Assembly (NCBI GenBank): GCA_002505765.1
Contig: DAVZ01000059.1
Span: 8,620 to 72,619 of the forward strand
Direction of reading: 5' to 3'
Source: Methanobacterium sp. UBA176
Lineage (GTDB): Archaea; Methanobacteriota; Methanobacteria; Methanobacteriales; Methanobacteriaceae
Length of the DNA stretch: 64,000 bases
The notes under the pieces were generated by a model. It saw only the letters and a list, made by a program, of their open reading frames with translations, was not told the origin of the DNA and did no database searches. A program made the position numbers and the translations under genes. Shown one piece after another: positions 9,459 to 17,620 of the stretch; position 1 is the first letter of the stretch, and every line of letters begins with the position of its first letter.

Positions 9459-10041
9459 ATGGCAAGTAAAATGGATCATTGGGAACGTATTGAAGCTAAA
9501 GACCGTAGGGAGTGGCGTAACTAGCTTCAAGAGAATCATCAATCATCTACAGGGGTTTGGCTCGTTTATTATAAAAAAGGCAGTGGTAAGGTAACAGTTT
9601 CCTATGATGAAGCAGTTGAAGAAGCATTAAGCTTTGGATGGATAGATAGCAAGGTTAATGCCCTTGATGAAAAGCGCTATATGCAGATTTTCACTCCAAG
9701 AAAGCCGGGAAGCATATGGTCAAAATTAAACAAAGAAAGGGTTAAGAAAATCATAGAAGAAGGTATAATAACACCTGCAGGACTTCAAAAAATTGAAGCA
9801 GCAAAGCAGGATGGGTCATGGAGTTTTTCAGACGATATTGAAAGGTTGATCATTCCTGAAGATTTAAAAGAAGCACTAAATTCAAATGAGATAGCTAAAA
9901 AGAATTTTGAATCATTTGGAGATTCAGATAAAAAAAAGAATACTTTACTGGATTAAAACCGCCAAGCGAAAAATTACAAGGAAAAATAGAATTGAAAAGA
10001 CTGTTATGTTAGCAGCCGAGAATAAAACTCCTTATGGGTAA
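9459..10041 (+). pseudogene. YdeI/OmpD-associated family protein, broken twice
   Basis: The frame starts MASKMDHWERIEAKDRREW and hits TAG at 9522-9524, exactly where the family has the second Trp of its WxxWL motif, so this is a TGG-to-TAG nonsense change. The remaining sequence is well conserved (GVWLVYYKKGSGK, LSFGWIDSK, FTPRKPGSIWSKLN). A second lesion, one base missing in an A run near 9931-9938, moves the tail (ILYWIKTAKR, then IEKTVMLAAENK) into another frame ending at 10041. Intact relatives have about 190 residues. The in-frame middle part from about 9680 could still be translated as a fragment but is unlikely to function. Confidence 0.82.
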
Positions 10042-10042
10042 G

Positions 10043-11839
10043 TTAAAGCTCAATCCTACCATCATTAAGCTTTTCTTCAACTAACCAGTCTTCCTGAGCA
10101 TCGATGGCTTCCTTAAAGTTACGCGGTAAAAGCGCCTTGTAAAGTGGATTATTAAACAACATGTTCACGTTCCCGTCAAGGATGTAAGTAGCGCAAAAAT
10201 CGTCTTCTGCACGCATCCCACGACCATAAGCCTGAATAAGTGTCATAATGGTTTTATATGCGTACCATTTGGGATCCATATGCTTTCTTTTGTTAATCTG
10301 CTTATCTCCAAGATAAGGGAAGGGTATTTTATAAATAACCTGAAACTGGCACTTTTCGTAGGGTAAATCTACACCTTCACTCATTGATGGACTTACCAGA
10401 ACCATAGGTTTGTTTGTATTTTCAAACTGCATTAATTTCATTTCTCTGTTTAGGGGAGTATGGCCCATAAGACGTGGGTTGTCCAAATGGCCCATTATAT
10501 ATTTCTGGCACTTATAATTGTGGGTGTGAATCAGTCCTTTTTCTCTTTTATGATGTTCTATGATTTTTTTAAGGATTGGAATAGTTTTAGGTGCCGTAAA
10601 TTTTATAGAACGCTTGGACATGTTTCCCACAGGTTTTATATAAACAGGACGTCTTGATGGGGGAAAATTACTCCTTACTTTAATGGAATAAGCTTCATTA
10701 TAATCAATTCCAAGCCATTTACAGAATAATCTATGGTCCAGGATTGTTGCACTCATAAGAAGGCATATATCTGCGTGTTTAAACAACATGTTCTTTGCAT
10801 AGGAATTGACTTTCAAAGGCTTAAAAGAAACCCTTCCTTGAGCTGGATCCACAACCCAGTTTTCAGGATTATCTTCCAGGTTATTCAATAGTTCCCCTAA
10901 TCTGAATCTGGTGCTTAATATTCTATCTGCCTTATTTTTAGGCAGATTTTTGGTGTTGATCTCTTTATAGGCATTGTAGAGGATTTCTATAAAAATAATC
11001 CATTCTTCAGGGTCTTCATAACTGAGCATCTGGGGCGGTATTGTTTTTTTAATGTCCTTTTCCAGCCTTTCGTTAAGTAAATTAACCTCCATTCGACTCA
11101 TGAGCTTATTTTCGATGTTATGAGCTTCATCAAGTACCATGAAAGTTCTTTTTGAGAAATGCCGAACATAGTTAAGTTCAAGAAGCGCATAGTCATAATT
11201 CATCAGGGTTATTTCACTGTTTATGGCATCAGCTTTCTGTTCCCAGTAGTTGCATTTATCAAGTGATTTGAAGTAGTAGGGAAAACCTCCGCTATCCTCG
11301 AATGCAAAATGGGTTTGGTTAGTTTCCTTTTTTGATATTCCATGTTCACAGGAGAATTTACGTGATTGTGGTGTTGTCTGACATACTCCTGTATCGCAGC
11401 TTGCCTCTAAATTTGCAGATTTGCATGAGAAATTTCCCCTGCCTTTTACCAGATTATAGTAGAATTCACGGGCATACTGGGACTGGAGCTGTTTGGTCAT
11501 TGTAAGGATATATGCAGGCTCGTAAATCCTTGCCAGGGTAGTTGCTATGGCTGATTTTCCAGTTCCGGTTCCTGCTTCAAGTACGATGTATTTAAATCCC
11601 TCATCTATTGCATTTTTAATTTTTGATATTATCTGGAGCTGTCCTTCCCTTGGCTCTTTAAAGGGAAAGTTTTCAATTACAGAAGATTCTATGTGAGGAT
11701 TTTCTTCTTTAAGCTTTTTAATGAGTTTTTTAGATATTCCTGTAGCTCTTTTACCATTTTTTTTATCATTCCTTGAGCAGATACATCGTTGTTTTATCAT
11801 GTTGCATTCACTGCAAAAAAGGCCATTATCCATAATCAT
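10043..11839 (-). CDS. XPD/DinG-type Fe-S DNA helicase
   Basis: A 598-residue superfamily 2 helicase of the Rad3/XPD group, a 5'-3' ATP-dependent DNA helicase. Walker A is AGTGTGKSAIA near residue 90 and Walker B is LDEAHNIE near 235. Between them are the Cys residues of the 4Fe-4S cluster domain (around CKSANLEASCDTGVC, KFSCEHG and DKCNYW, about 135-200). Motif VI appears as QAYGRGMRAEDD near 550. An extra N-terminal CSECNMIKQRCIC cluster suggests a small zinc site. Likely roles are repair or removal of DNA structures. It is convergent with the YdeI pseudogene and divergent from cbiL. Confidence 0.9.
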   Translation of the reverse strand: MIMDNGLFCSECNMIKQRCICSRNDKKNGKRATGISKKLIKKLKEENPHIESSVIENFPFKEPREGQLQIISKIKNAIDEGFKYIVLEAGTGTGKSAIATTLARIYEPAYILTMTKQLQSQYAREFYYNLVKGRGNFSCKSANLEASCDTGVCQTTPQSRKFSCEHGISKKETNQTHFAFEDSGGFPYYFKSLDKCNYWEQKADAINSEITLMNYDYALLELNYVRHFSKRTFMVLDEAHNIENKLMSRMEVNLLNERLEKDIKKTIPPQMLSYEDPEEWIIFIEILYNAYKEINTKNLPKNKADRILSTRFRLGELLNNLEDNPENWVVDPAQGRVSFKPLKVNSYAKNMLFKHADICLLMSATILDHRLFCKWLGIDYNEAYSIKVRSNFPPSRRPVYIKPVGNMSKRSIKFTAPKTIPILKKIIEHHKREKGLIHTHNYKCQKYIMGHLDNPRLMGHTPLNREMKLMQFENTNKPMVLVSPSMSEGVDLPYEKCQFQVIYKIPFPYLGDKQINKRKHMDPKWYAYKTIMTLIQAYGRGMRAEDDFCATYILDGNVNMLFNNPLYKALLPRNFKEAIDAQEDWLVEEKLNDGRIEL

Positions 11840-11964
11840 TTATATTTTGATAATGCTATAAATAGATAAACCTGAAGAAAATTTTGTTAATTATATTGTT
11901 ATCACCAATTCACTCGATTTTAAAGTATCAAAAACAAATATTAATCTTAATTGGGGTTAAATTC

Positions 11965-12660
11965 ATGAAAAAAGGTAAATTTATTGGTATGGGTGTGGGT
12001 CCAGGAGATCCGGATCTTCTAACAGTTAAGGCAGTTAAGACGTTAAATAATATCGATGTTATATGCGCGCCTAAATCGGCGGAATCAAAGCCGAGTTTAG
12101 CGCTATCAATAATACAAAGCGTTTTAAACCAACGTATTAATGATTATATTACTTTAGAACCCCTTTTTCCAATGATTGAGGACAAAAATGAGCTTCAAGA
12201 GTACTGGAAAGAGGCATCTAAACTGATTATAGAAAAGCTGGATGCAGGAAAGGATGTGGCTTTTATAACCCTTGGAGATCCCACTTTATACAGCACATTT
12301 TCATATGTATTTAAGTTGATTTATGATTTAGACTATGAAACTGAAATAATACCAGGAATAACCTCCTTTACTGGCTGTTCTGCTGCTGCTAAGATTTCTC
12401 TGGCTGAAAAAGATGAAATAGTGGTTATCGTCCCTAAAGTAGATGGTAGGCTCCCTCAAATTCTTGAACATGGAGATACCTTTGTTATAATGAAAACATC
12501 AAGGCATACAGAGAAGTTAAAAGAAATTATTAATGGGGATGAAAGGAACAAGGAAATAATTTCTGTACAAAACTGTAGTATGAAGGATGAAAAAGTTAGA
12601 AACGGCTTTACAGAGGAAAAAAATTATCTTTCTACCACAATCATTAAATTTAACAAGTAG
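11965..12660 (+). CDS. cbiL: Cobalt-factor II / precorrin-2 C20-methyltransferase CbiL
   Basis: A 231-residue tetrapyrrole methylase that transfers a methyl group from SAM to C20 in anaerobic cobalamin (corrinoid) biosynthesis, needed in methanogens for the methyl carriers of Mtr. The N-terminal SAM-binding loop GMGVGPGDPDLLT and the central TLGDPTLYSTFSYV and IIPGITSFTGCSAAA motifs are all present. I start at the ATG at 11965 because the protein then begins MKKGKFIGMGVG, as the family does; the open frame upstream adds only an unrelated Ile/Leu-rich stretch. No other cbi gene is adjacent. Confidence 0.92.
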   Translation: MKKGKFIGMGVGPGDPDLLTVKAVKTLNNIDVICAPKSAESKPSLALSIIQSVLNQRINDYITLEPLFPMIEDKNELQEYWKEASKLIIEKLDAGKDVAFITLGDPTLYSTFSYVFKLIYDLDYETEIIPGITSFTGCSAAAKISLAEKDEIVVIVPKVDGRLPQILEHGDTFVIMKTSRHTEKLKEIINGDERNKEIISVQNCSMKDEKVRNGFTEEKNYLSTTIIKFNK

Positions 12661-12668
12661 CGAATTGC

Positions 12669-13436
12669 TTAAAGTTTATTTATGGCAAAACAACAGTAGT
12701 TATCGCCCATGGCATAACATTTGGTTTCTTTTACTGTTTGTTCATCCTTGAAATGGGCAGAAAATAATGATTTTAGTATTCCAGCATCAAATGCGCAGGC
12801 AGGTGCTCCCAGTACAGGTAAACCACGGCATTCGTAACAATCGTAGACATTGATTATTAATGGATCAATGCTTTTTACCTCTATGCGACCTAAATGGTGA
12901 GTTTTCCAGAATTCAGCAATATTTTGGAGTAATTTATTTATATCATTATCCTTAACCCTTTCATATAGTGCATCTCCTACTTTAAGCCCTGCTTCATGAA
13001 GTATGGGATCAATATTAATTCCCTGGGCCATTAGAGCTACTCTTATAGTTTTAAACATTAAGCGGAAAAATTCGAATGGATCACCATCGCTGGAGATGTA
13101 ACTGGCAACATAATATTCTATATCATCTTCAAGGCGTTTTTCATGAGATAATTCTCCTAAATATTCTGAATTAATGAAAAATATCTTTTTTCGAGCGTCT
13201 TCAGGATCAGGCTTTGAATCTATGATACCTTCATTAACCAGTTTCTTTAAATGTACGGATACTGTTGATTTTGCTTTTCCAGATTGTGCCACTATATGAT
13301 CAAAGCTTAATTCATTTTTTCTGAGCATGGATAATATTTTAACTCTTACCGGGCTTTCAATAGCGTATACTCCTTTGGATGTGGCGAATAATTCTATTTG
13401 TTTGTCCTGTTTTGAGTATTTTTCACCTGATTTCAT
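12669..13436 (-). CDS. msvR: MsvR, redox-sensing V4R transcription regulator
   Basis: A 255-residue protein with an ArsR-like winged helix at about residues 20-90 (SPVRVKILSMLRKNELSF, then KSTVSVHLKKLVNEGII) fused to a C-terminal V4R domain at about 120-255. The V4R domain holds the Cys pairs expected of MsvR: CYECRG, then APACAFDAG, ETKCYAMG and NYCCFAI. In Methanothermobacter this methanogen-specific regulator senses oxidation by Cys thiols and controls its own gene and fpaA. Here it is divergent from hcp and lies 2.5 kb from fpaA and rubrerythrin, and both target promoters carry matching TTCG/CGAA boxes. A TTCG/CGAA box at 13476-13479 in its own upstream region suggests autoregulation. Confidence 0.88.
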   Translation of the reverse strand: MKSGEKYSKQDKQIELFATSKGVYAIESPVRVKILSMLRKNELSFDHIVAQSGKAKSTVSVHLKKLVNEGIIDSKPDPEDARKKIFFINSEYLGELSHEKRLEDDIEYYVASYISSDGDPFEFFRLMFKTIRVALMAQGINIDPILHEAGLKVGDALYERVKDNDINKLLQNIAEFWKTHHLGRIEVKSIDPLIINVYDCYECRGLPVLGAPACAFDAGILKSLFSAHFKDEQTVKETKCYAMGDNYCCFAINKL

Positions 13437-13510
13437 GGGTTCTGTCCCTCATTAAAGGATTTTAATTAAACTTTGTTCGTTTTTCTATTGATTAATTATG
13501 TTCACCGTAA

Positions 13511-13581
13511 CTTATAAATACTATAGTTCGTATAAAACAAAACATTCGAGTATACCCGAACTGGAGTATTAAATAAACGAA
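13511..13581 (+). promoter_or_regulatory. hcp promoter with MsvR-like operator boxes
   Basis: A TATA box CTTATAAATA at 13511-13520 is followed by TTCG at 13527, TTCG at 13545 and CGAA at 13557-13560, the last two forming an inverted pair with an 8-base spacer. A further CGAA is at 13578. The transcription start expected 25 bases after the TATA box falls between the boxes, so a bound regulator would block or tune initiation. The fpaA promoter has the same elements at the same spacing. Confidence 0.75.
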
Positions 13582-13595
13582 CAAAAGGTGATATA

Positions 13596-14900
13596 ATGAG
13601 TGAAAAAATGGATATGTTCTGTTATCAGTGTTCTCAAACAGCCAGAGGAACCGGTTGTACCATAAAAGGAGTATGTGGAAAAGAACCTACGGTCGCAAGA
13701 CTTCAAGACAACCTCCTATTTGCTATTAAAGGGATTTCAGCCTATCTTTACCATGCGAGAGAACTAGGATTTACAGACCCTGAAATAGACGCTTTCTTGG
13801 AAAGGGGATTCTATTCTACACTTACCAATGTAAATCAGGATGCAGGGGAATTTGTTAAACTGGCCCTTGAAGCTGGACAGATGAACATTAAAACCATGCA
13901 ATTACTTAAAAAAGCACATATTGAAACTTATGGTGAACCAGAACCAACACCAGTAGAAACAGGAACTAAAAAAGGGCACGGAATCGTTGCAACAGGACAC
14001 AGTCTTAAAGCACTCTATGAATTGCTTAAACAAACAGAAGGAACAGGAATCAACATTTACTCTCATTCAGAACTTCTACCAGCTCATGGATATCCTGAAT
14101 TTAAAAAATTCGACCATTTTGTTGGACAGCTTGGAGGTCCATGGTTCGATCAAAGAACAACATTTGCCAGATACCCCGTAACAATATTAGGAACTTCAAA
14201 TTGTGTTTTAATACCAACAGACACTTACAAAGATAGAATATTTACTTCTGGAGTAGCGCAGTTACCTGGAGTTCCACATATAGAAAATTTTGATTTTACT
14301 CCACTAATTGAAAAAGCAAAGTCATTACCTGAACTTGAGGATGAACCTGGGGAAAAAATATTTACTACAGGATTTGGCGCATCAACAATTCTTTCACTTG
14401 CACCAAAGATAAAAGAACTTGTAGAATCCGGAAAAATCAGAAGATTCTTTGTTGTTGGTGGATGCGACTCTCCATTACCCAAAGCCAGCTATTACAGGGA
14501 ATTTGTGCAGAAACTACCAGAAGACACAGTAGTATTAACTCTTGCATGTGGTAAATACAGATTTAATGACTTGGTGCTTGGTGATATCGAAGGTGTCCCT
14601 CGTTTGATAGATTTAGGACAATGTAACGATGCCATTGTTGGAGTTGATATCGTTGCAGCTTTATCTGAACTATTCGGTCTTGAAATCAACGAACTTCCTC
14701 TGACATTCGTTTTAAGCTGGATGGAACAGAAAGCAGCCGCAATATTATGGAGTCTTCTCTCACTGGGAATAAAAGGCATCTACCTCGGCCCAATTGTTCC
14801 AGCATGGGTAAATAACGACATTTTAAATGTCCTTATTGAAAATTACAGTATAAAGGTAATTGGAGATCCAGAAGAGGATATTAAGAATATGCTGGGATGA
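13596..14900 (+). CDS. hcp: Hybrid cluster protein / hydroxylamine reductase (short archaeal type)
   Basis: A 434-residue protein with the N-terminal Cys motif of the cubane cluster (Cys9, Cys12, Cys21, Cys27: CYQC, GTGC, GVC). Ligands of the hybrid Fe-S-O cluster are recognisable in the second half (GTSNCVLIP, VVGGCDSPLP, LACGKYRF, IDLGQCNDA). The length is well under the 550 residues of enterobacterial Hcp, matching the class that lacks one helical bundle. Hcp proteins act on hydroxylamine or, more likely in vivo, on nitric oxide or peroxynitrite under anaerobic conditions. The ATG follows GGTG at proper spacing. Location beside msvR and the operator-like boxes argue that it is part of the oxidative or nitrosative stress response. 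Confidence 0.93.
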   Translation: MSEKMDMFCYQCSQTARGTGCTIKGVCGKEPTVARLQDNLLFAIKGISAYLYHARELGFTDPEIDAFLERGFYSTLTNVNQDAGEFVKLALEAGQMNIKTMQLLKKAHIETYGEPEPTPVETGTKKGHGIVATGHSLKALYELLKQTEGTGINIYSHSELLPAHGYPEFKKFDHFVGQLGGPWFDQRTTFARYPVTILGTSNCVLIPTDTYKDRIFTSGVAQLPGVPHIENFDFTPLIEKAKSLPELEDEPGEKIFTTGFGASTILSLAPKIKELVESGKIRRFFVVGGCDSPLPKASYYREFVQKLPEDTVVLTLACGKYRFNDLVLGDIEGVPRLIDLGQCNDAIVGVDIVAALSELFGLEINELPLTFVLSWMEQKAAAILWSLLSLGIKGIYLGPIVPAWVNNDILNVLIENYSIKVIGDPEEDIKNMLG

Positions 14901-14947
14901 TTCTTAAAGTCAATTAAAGGGTTAGAAGGGTATTATTTATATCATTG

Positions 14948-14985
14948 ATTTTTTTCTTTTTTTTATTTTTATTTTAATGTATAAA
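14948..14985 (+). terminator. T-rich terminator after hcp
   Basis: Four closely spaced T tracts (GATTTTTTTCTTTTTTTTATTTTTATTTT in two parts) begin about 48 bases after the hcp stop. Runs of T without a hairpin are the usual archaeal intrinsic terminator. Confidence 0.65.
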
Positions 14986-15186
14986 TTATTCTTTTAAGCT
15001 ATTAAAATGCAGAAAAACTTTAGTCTGATAAGGATTACTGGTATTAATAATAAAAAGAATCCTACCATTGCCGGATTTATATTCTTCCTTGCAGGATCAG
15101 TTATTTTAATGGGTATTATAACTGGAGTTTTTTTATCCAGAAATATAGTCATATACCACAGCCTAATAGCATGTTCAGCGACCTTG

Positions 15187-15286
15187 TAGCTACTAAACCA
15201 CTCTAACAGTATTATAACGAATATTCTCCACTGCAACAGTTGTTTCCATTGTCATAGCTACTAAACCACCCTAACAGTATTATAAC
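15187..15286 (+). repeat. Repeat-insert-repeat unit 1 in the DUF998 pseudogene
   Basis: The 32-base segment starting TAGCTACTAAACC and ending AGTATTATAAC occurs at 15187-15218 and 15255-15286 with one mismatch, separated by 36 bases of different sequence. Read on the minus strand the repeat opens GTTATAATA. Confidence 0.85.
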
Positions 15287-15363
15287 TCAGCCTTCTGCAA
15301 ACATTCAAAACTTCAGCATGATGATATCTGGAGTTTTGCTTCTTATTGGTACTTATTTCTTGT

Positions 15364-15462
15364 TCAGGGCATATACAATCGGATGGCCTTAATTCTTGTT
15401 TTGTTTGCGGTGGGGAAATCTGATTTAGTCAGGGCATATAACAATCGGATGGCCTTAATTCT
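15364..15462 (+). repeat. Repeat-insert-repeat unit 2 in the DUF998 pseudogene
   Basis: The segment starting TCAGGGCATATA and ending GGCCTTAATTCT is present at 15364-15396 and 15429-15462; the first copy lacks one A. Thirty-two unrelated bases separate the copies. The second copy continues in frame into the downstream gene sequence and the first joins the upstream sequence. Confidence 0.85.
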
Positions 15463-15840
15463 AATGGGATTATCGGAATTGGAGACCCTGGGTGTGGGAA
15501 TTTTTCCTGGAGATATAATTCCTCTATACCCATTATTCGCATTTACCACATTTATCAGCGGAGGTTTATATGCCATTTGTCGTTTGGATTTAATTAAAAT
15601 TAATTTCGCTACTTAAATACATGACAGTTTTGTGTATCAGTTTGTTTTTCTTATTCATGGCCAATATTTTCATTCCTTTAATTGGTGGTGGAGGAGATGG
15701 GTAGCATATCCTATTAAATATGAATTCTCGGCTTTGGTGGCTATTTAATGGTATCAGGCTTAAAGAATTAATATTTACTAATTTTTAAATCATTTTTTTA
15801 ATTTAAGGGTTTTTACACTTGAAACGAATGTATAGTAAAA

Positions 15841-15889
15841 CTTATATATAATTAGTTCGCATATCATAGTACATTCGTTAGTTAACGAA
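15841..15889 (+). promoter_or_regulatory. fpaA promoter with MsvR-like operator boxes
   Basis: TATA box CTTATATATA at 15841-15850, then TTCG at 15856, TTCG at 15874 and CGAA at 15886-15889; the last two form the palindrome TTCGTTAGTTAACGAA. The spacing between boxes (18 and 12 bases) is identical to that in the hcp promoter, and the distance from the TATA box differs by one base. A further CGAA lies upstream near 15824. Confidence 0.78.
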
Positions 15890-15912
15890 CAATAAATGGG
15901 ATGTAAGATATT

Positions 15913-17133
15913 ATGAAAGCAGAAGCAAAAAAAATTGGAGAAGGTGTATACTGGGTAGGTGTCCTGGACTATGATATAAGGAAATATCATGGTTACACTT
16001 TGGATGGGACTACATACAATGCTTATTTGGTTTTTGGAGAAAAAACAGCCTTGATTGATAACACCTATCCTGGTTCAGCCTCACAGATGTGGGGAAGAAT
16101 TGAAGATGCCTTTAAAAAGGAAGGTAAAGGAATTAAAATAGATGTAATAGTGCAGAATCATGTGGAAAAGGACCATAGTGGAGCACTATTGGAAATACAT
16201 AAAAAATTCCCTGAAGCGCCAATATATTGCACAGAAATAGCTGTTAAGGGGCTAAAAAGACACTATGCAGGTCTTGAAGGAGGGAATTTCAGGACGGTGA
16301 AAACTGGAGAAACGGTTGATCTTGGTGGGAAGACACTGGCATTCCTTGAAGCATTTCTTTTGCACTGGCCAGATAGTATGTTCACCTTACTGGTAGAAGA
16401 TGGTATTTTATTCCCGAATGACGCATTTGGACAACATTTATGCTTTGCACAGCGTTACGATCATGAAATACCAGAATATGTCCTTATGGAAGGCGCTCAG
16501 AAATTTTATGCTAATTTAGTAACCCCATTATCCAAATTAGTACTTAATAAATTCCAGGAGGTAACAGATTTAGGTCTTCTTGAAAAAATCAAAATGATTG
16601 CACCAGCACATGGTCAGATATGGACAGATCCAATGAAAATTATAGGTGCTTACTCTGATTGGGCAACTGGGAAGTGTGAAGACAAAATAACTATAATTTA
16701 TGACACCATGCATGGTTCAACACAGAAAATGGCCCATGCACTTGCTGAAGGTGTAATAAGCGAAGGAATGGAGGCTAAACTATACTATTTACATGAAGAT
16801 GAGCGCAGTGATATTGTAAAGGATATTTTAGACAGTAAAGCAATTGCTCTTGGGGCGCCTACGATTTATGATGAACCATTCCCAAGTGTTGGAGACCTTA
16901 TATATTACTTGCGCGGACTTAAATTTAACCGAACTGGCAGAGAAAGACTTGCAGTGACTTTTGGTTCTATGGGAGGTCAAGGCGGAGCTCCAAAAACTCT
17001 GGCAGATGACTTAAAAACATGCGGATTTCAGGTTAAAGATCAATATGAAATTTACTATGTCCCTGATGAAGATGAACTTGAACAATGTTTTGAAGCAGGT
17101 AAAAAACTTGCAGAAGAAATTAAAACTCTTTAA
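15913..17133 (+). CDS. fpaA: F420H2 oxidase, A-type flavodiiron protein
   Basis: A 406-residue protein that reduces O2 to water with F420H2, the methanogen oxygen-scavenging enzyme. The N-terminal metallo-beta-lactamase-like domain has the diiron ligands H83, E85, D87 and H88 in NHVEKDHSG, with later ligands in LHWPDSMFT, NDAFGQH and PAHGQIW. The flavodoxin domain starts near residue 258 with the FMN loop YDTMHGSTQKMA and contains GAPTIYDEPFP. Length is standard. It is followed after 29 bases by the rubrerythrin gene, forming an operon for O2 and peroxide removal, and its promoter carries MsvR-like boxes. Confidence 0.95.
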   Translation: MKAEAKKIGEGVYWVGVLDYDIRKYHGYTLDGTTYNAYLVFGEKTALIDNTYPGSASQMWGRIEDAFKKEGKGIKIDVIVQNHVEKDHSGALLEIHKKFPEAPIYCTEIAVKGLKRHYAGLEGGNFRTVKTGETVDLGGKTLAFLEAFLLHWPDSMFTLLVEDGILFPNDAFGQHLCFAQRYDHEIPEYVLMEGAQKFYANLVTPLSKLVLNKFQEVTDLGLLEKIKMIAPAHGQIWTDPMKIIGAYSDWATGKCEDKITIIYDTMHGSTQKMAHALAEGVISEGMEAKLYYLHEDERSDIVKDILDSKAIALGAPTIYDEPFPSVGDLIYYLRGLKFNRTGRERLAVTFGSMGGQGGAPKTLADDLKTCGFQVKDQYEIYYVPDEDELEQCFEAGKKLAEEIKTL

Positions 17134-17162
17134 ATTTAATAAAATAATAGGAGAAACAGGAC

Positions 17163-17579
17163 ATGGATTTGATAAACGAACATAAAATAGGGATTTGTAA
17201 AGGGACAGATTTAGAAGAAGCTGTACAGGCAAATTTCAACGGTGAATGTCAGGAAGTAGGAATGTATCTGGCCATGGCCCGTCTGGCTCAAAGAGAGGGA
17301 ATGCCGGAGGTTGCAGAAGTTTTAAAAACAATTGCCTGGGAAGAAGCAGAACATGCATCACATTTTGCTGAAATGAACGAAGTAATAAAACCCACATTAA
17401 AAGAAAACATTGAAATGATGCTTGAAGGAGAAACAATGGCCAATAAAGAAAAAAAGGCCAGTGCTAAAACTGCTAAAGAATGTGATATTGACCCAGCTCA
17501 TGATTTCTTTGACGAAAGCTCAAGGGATGAAGCAAGACATGCCAGAATGCTAAAAGGGATTTTGGAGAGATATTTTTAA
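17163..17579 (+). CDS. Rubrerythrin-like ferritin-fold diiron protein
   Basis: A 138-residue ferritin-like four-helix protein. The diiron ligands of rubrerythrin are visible as NGECQEVGMYLAMA in helix A, WEEAEHASHFAEM in helix B and SSRDEARHARMLKG in the last helix. It lacks the C-terminal rubredoxin domain, so an external electron donor is needed. The likely role is peroxide reduction. The gene directly follows fpaA and has its own GGAG ribosome binding site. Confidence 0.9.
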   Translation: MDLINEHKIGICKGTDLEEAVQANFNGECQEVGMYLAMARLAQREGMPEVAEVLKTIAWEEAEHASHFAEMNEVIKPTLKENIEMMLEGETMANKEKKASAKTAKECDIDPAHDFFDESSRDEARHARMLKGILERYF

Positions 17580-17620
17580 ATAAAATCGTCGTACTATCCC
17601 TCCTTATCTCCTTCCCTTTT

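Larger units (their letters stand above)
15007..15771 (+). pseudogene. DUF998 membrane protein, decayed, with two internal insert-plus-duplication units
   Basis: Pieces of a DUF998-type membrane protein can be read in order in different frames: NPTIAGFIFFLAGSVILMGI, a SDL piece, SIITQPSANIQNFSMMISGV, LLLIGTYFLFRAY, RMALILMGLSELETLGVGIF, LYPLFAFTTFISGG and, after further shifts, FGGYLMVSGLKN ending at 15771. Two internal segments are present twice: 32 bases at 15187-15218 and 15255-15286, and about 33 bases at 15364-15396 and 15429-15462, each separated by 36 or 32 foreign bases. The ancestral gene is recovered by deleting one copy plus the intervening bases. The gene is certainly non-functional. 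Confidence 0.75.

Noticed and set aside
14225..14779. Minus-strand open frames opposite hcp
   Set aside because: hcp is a complete conserved gene; the opposite frames show no family features.
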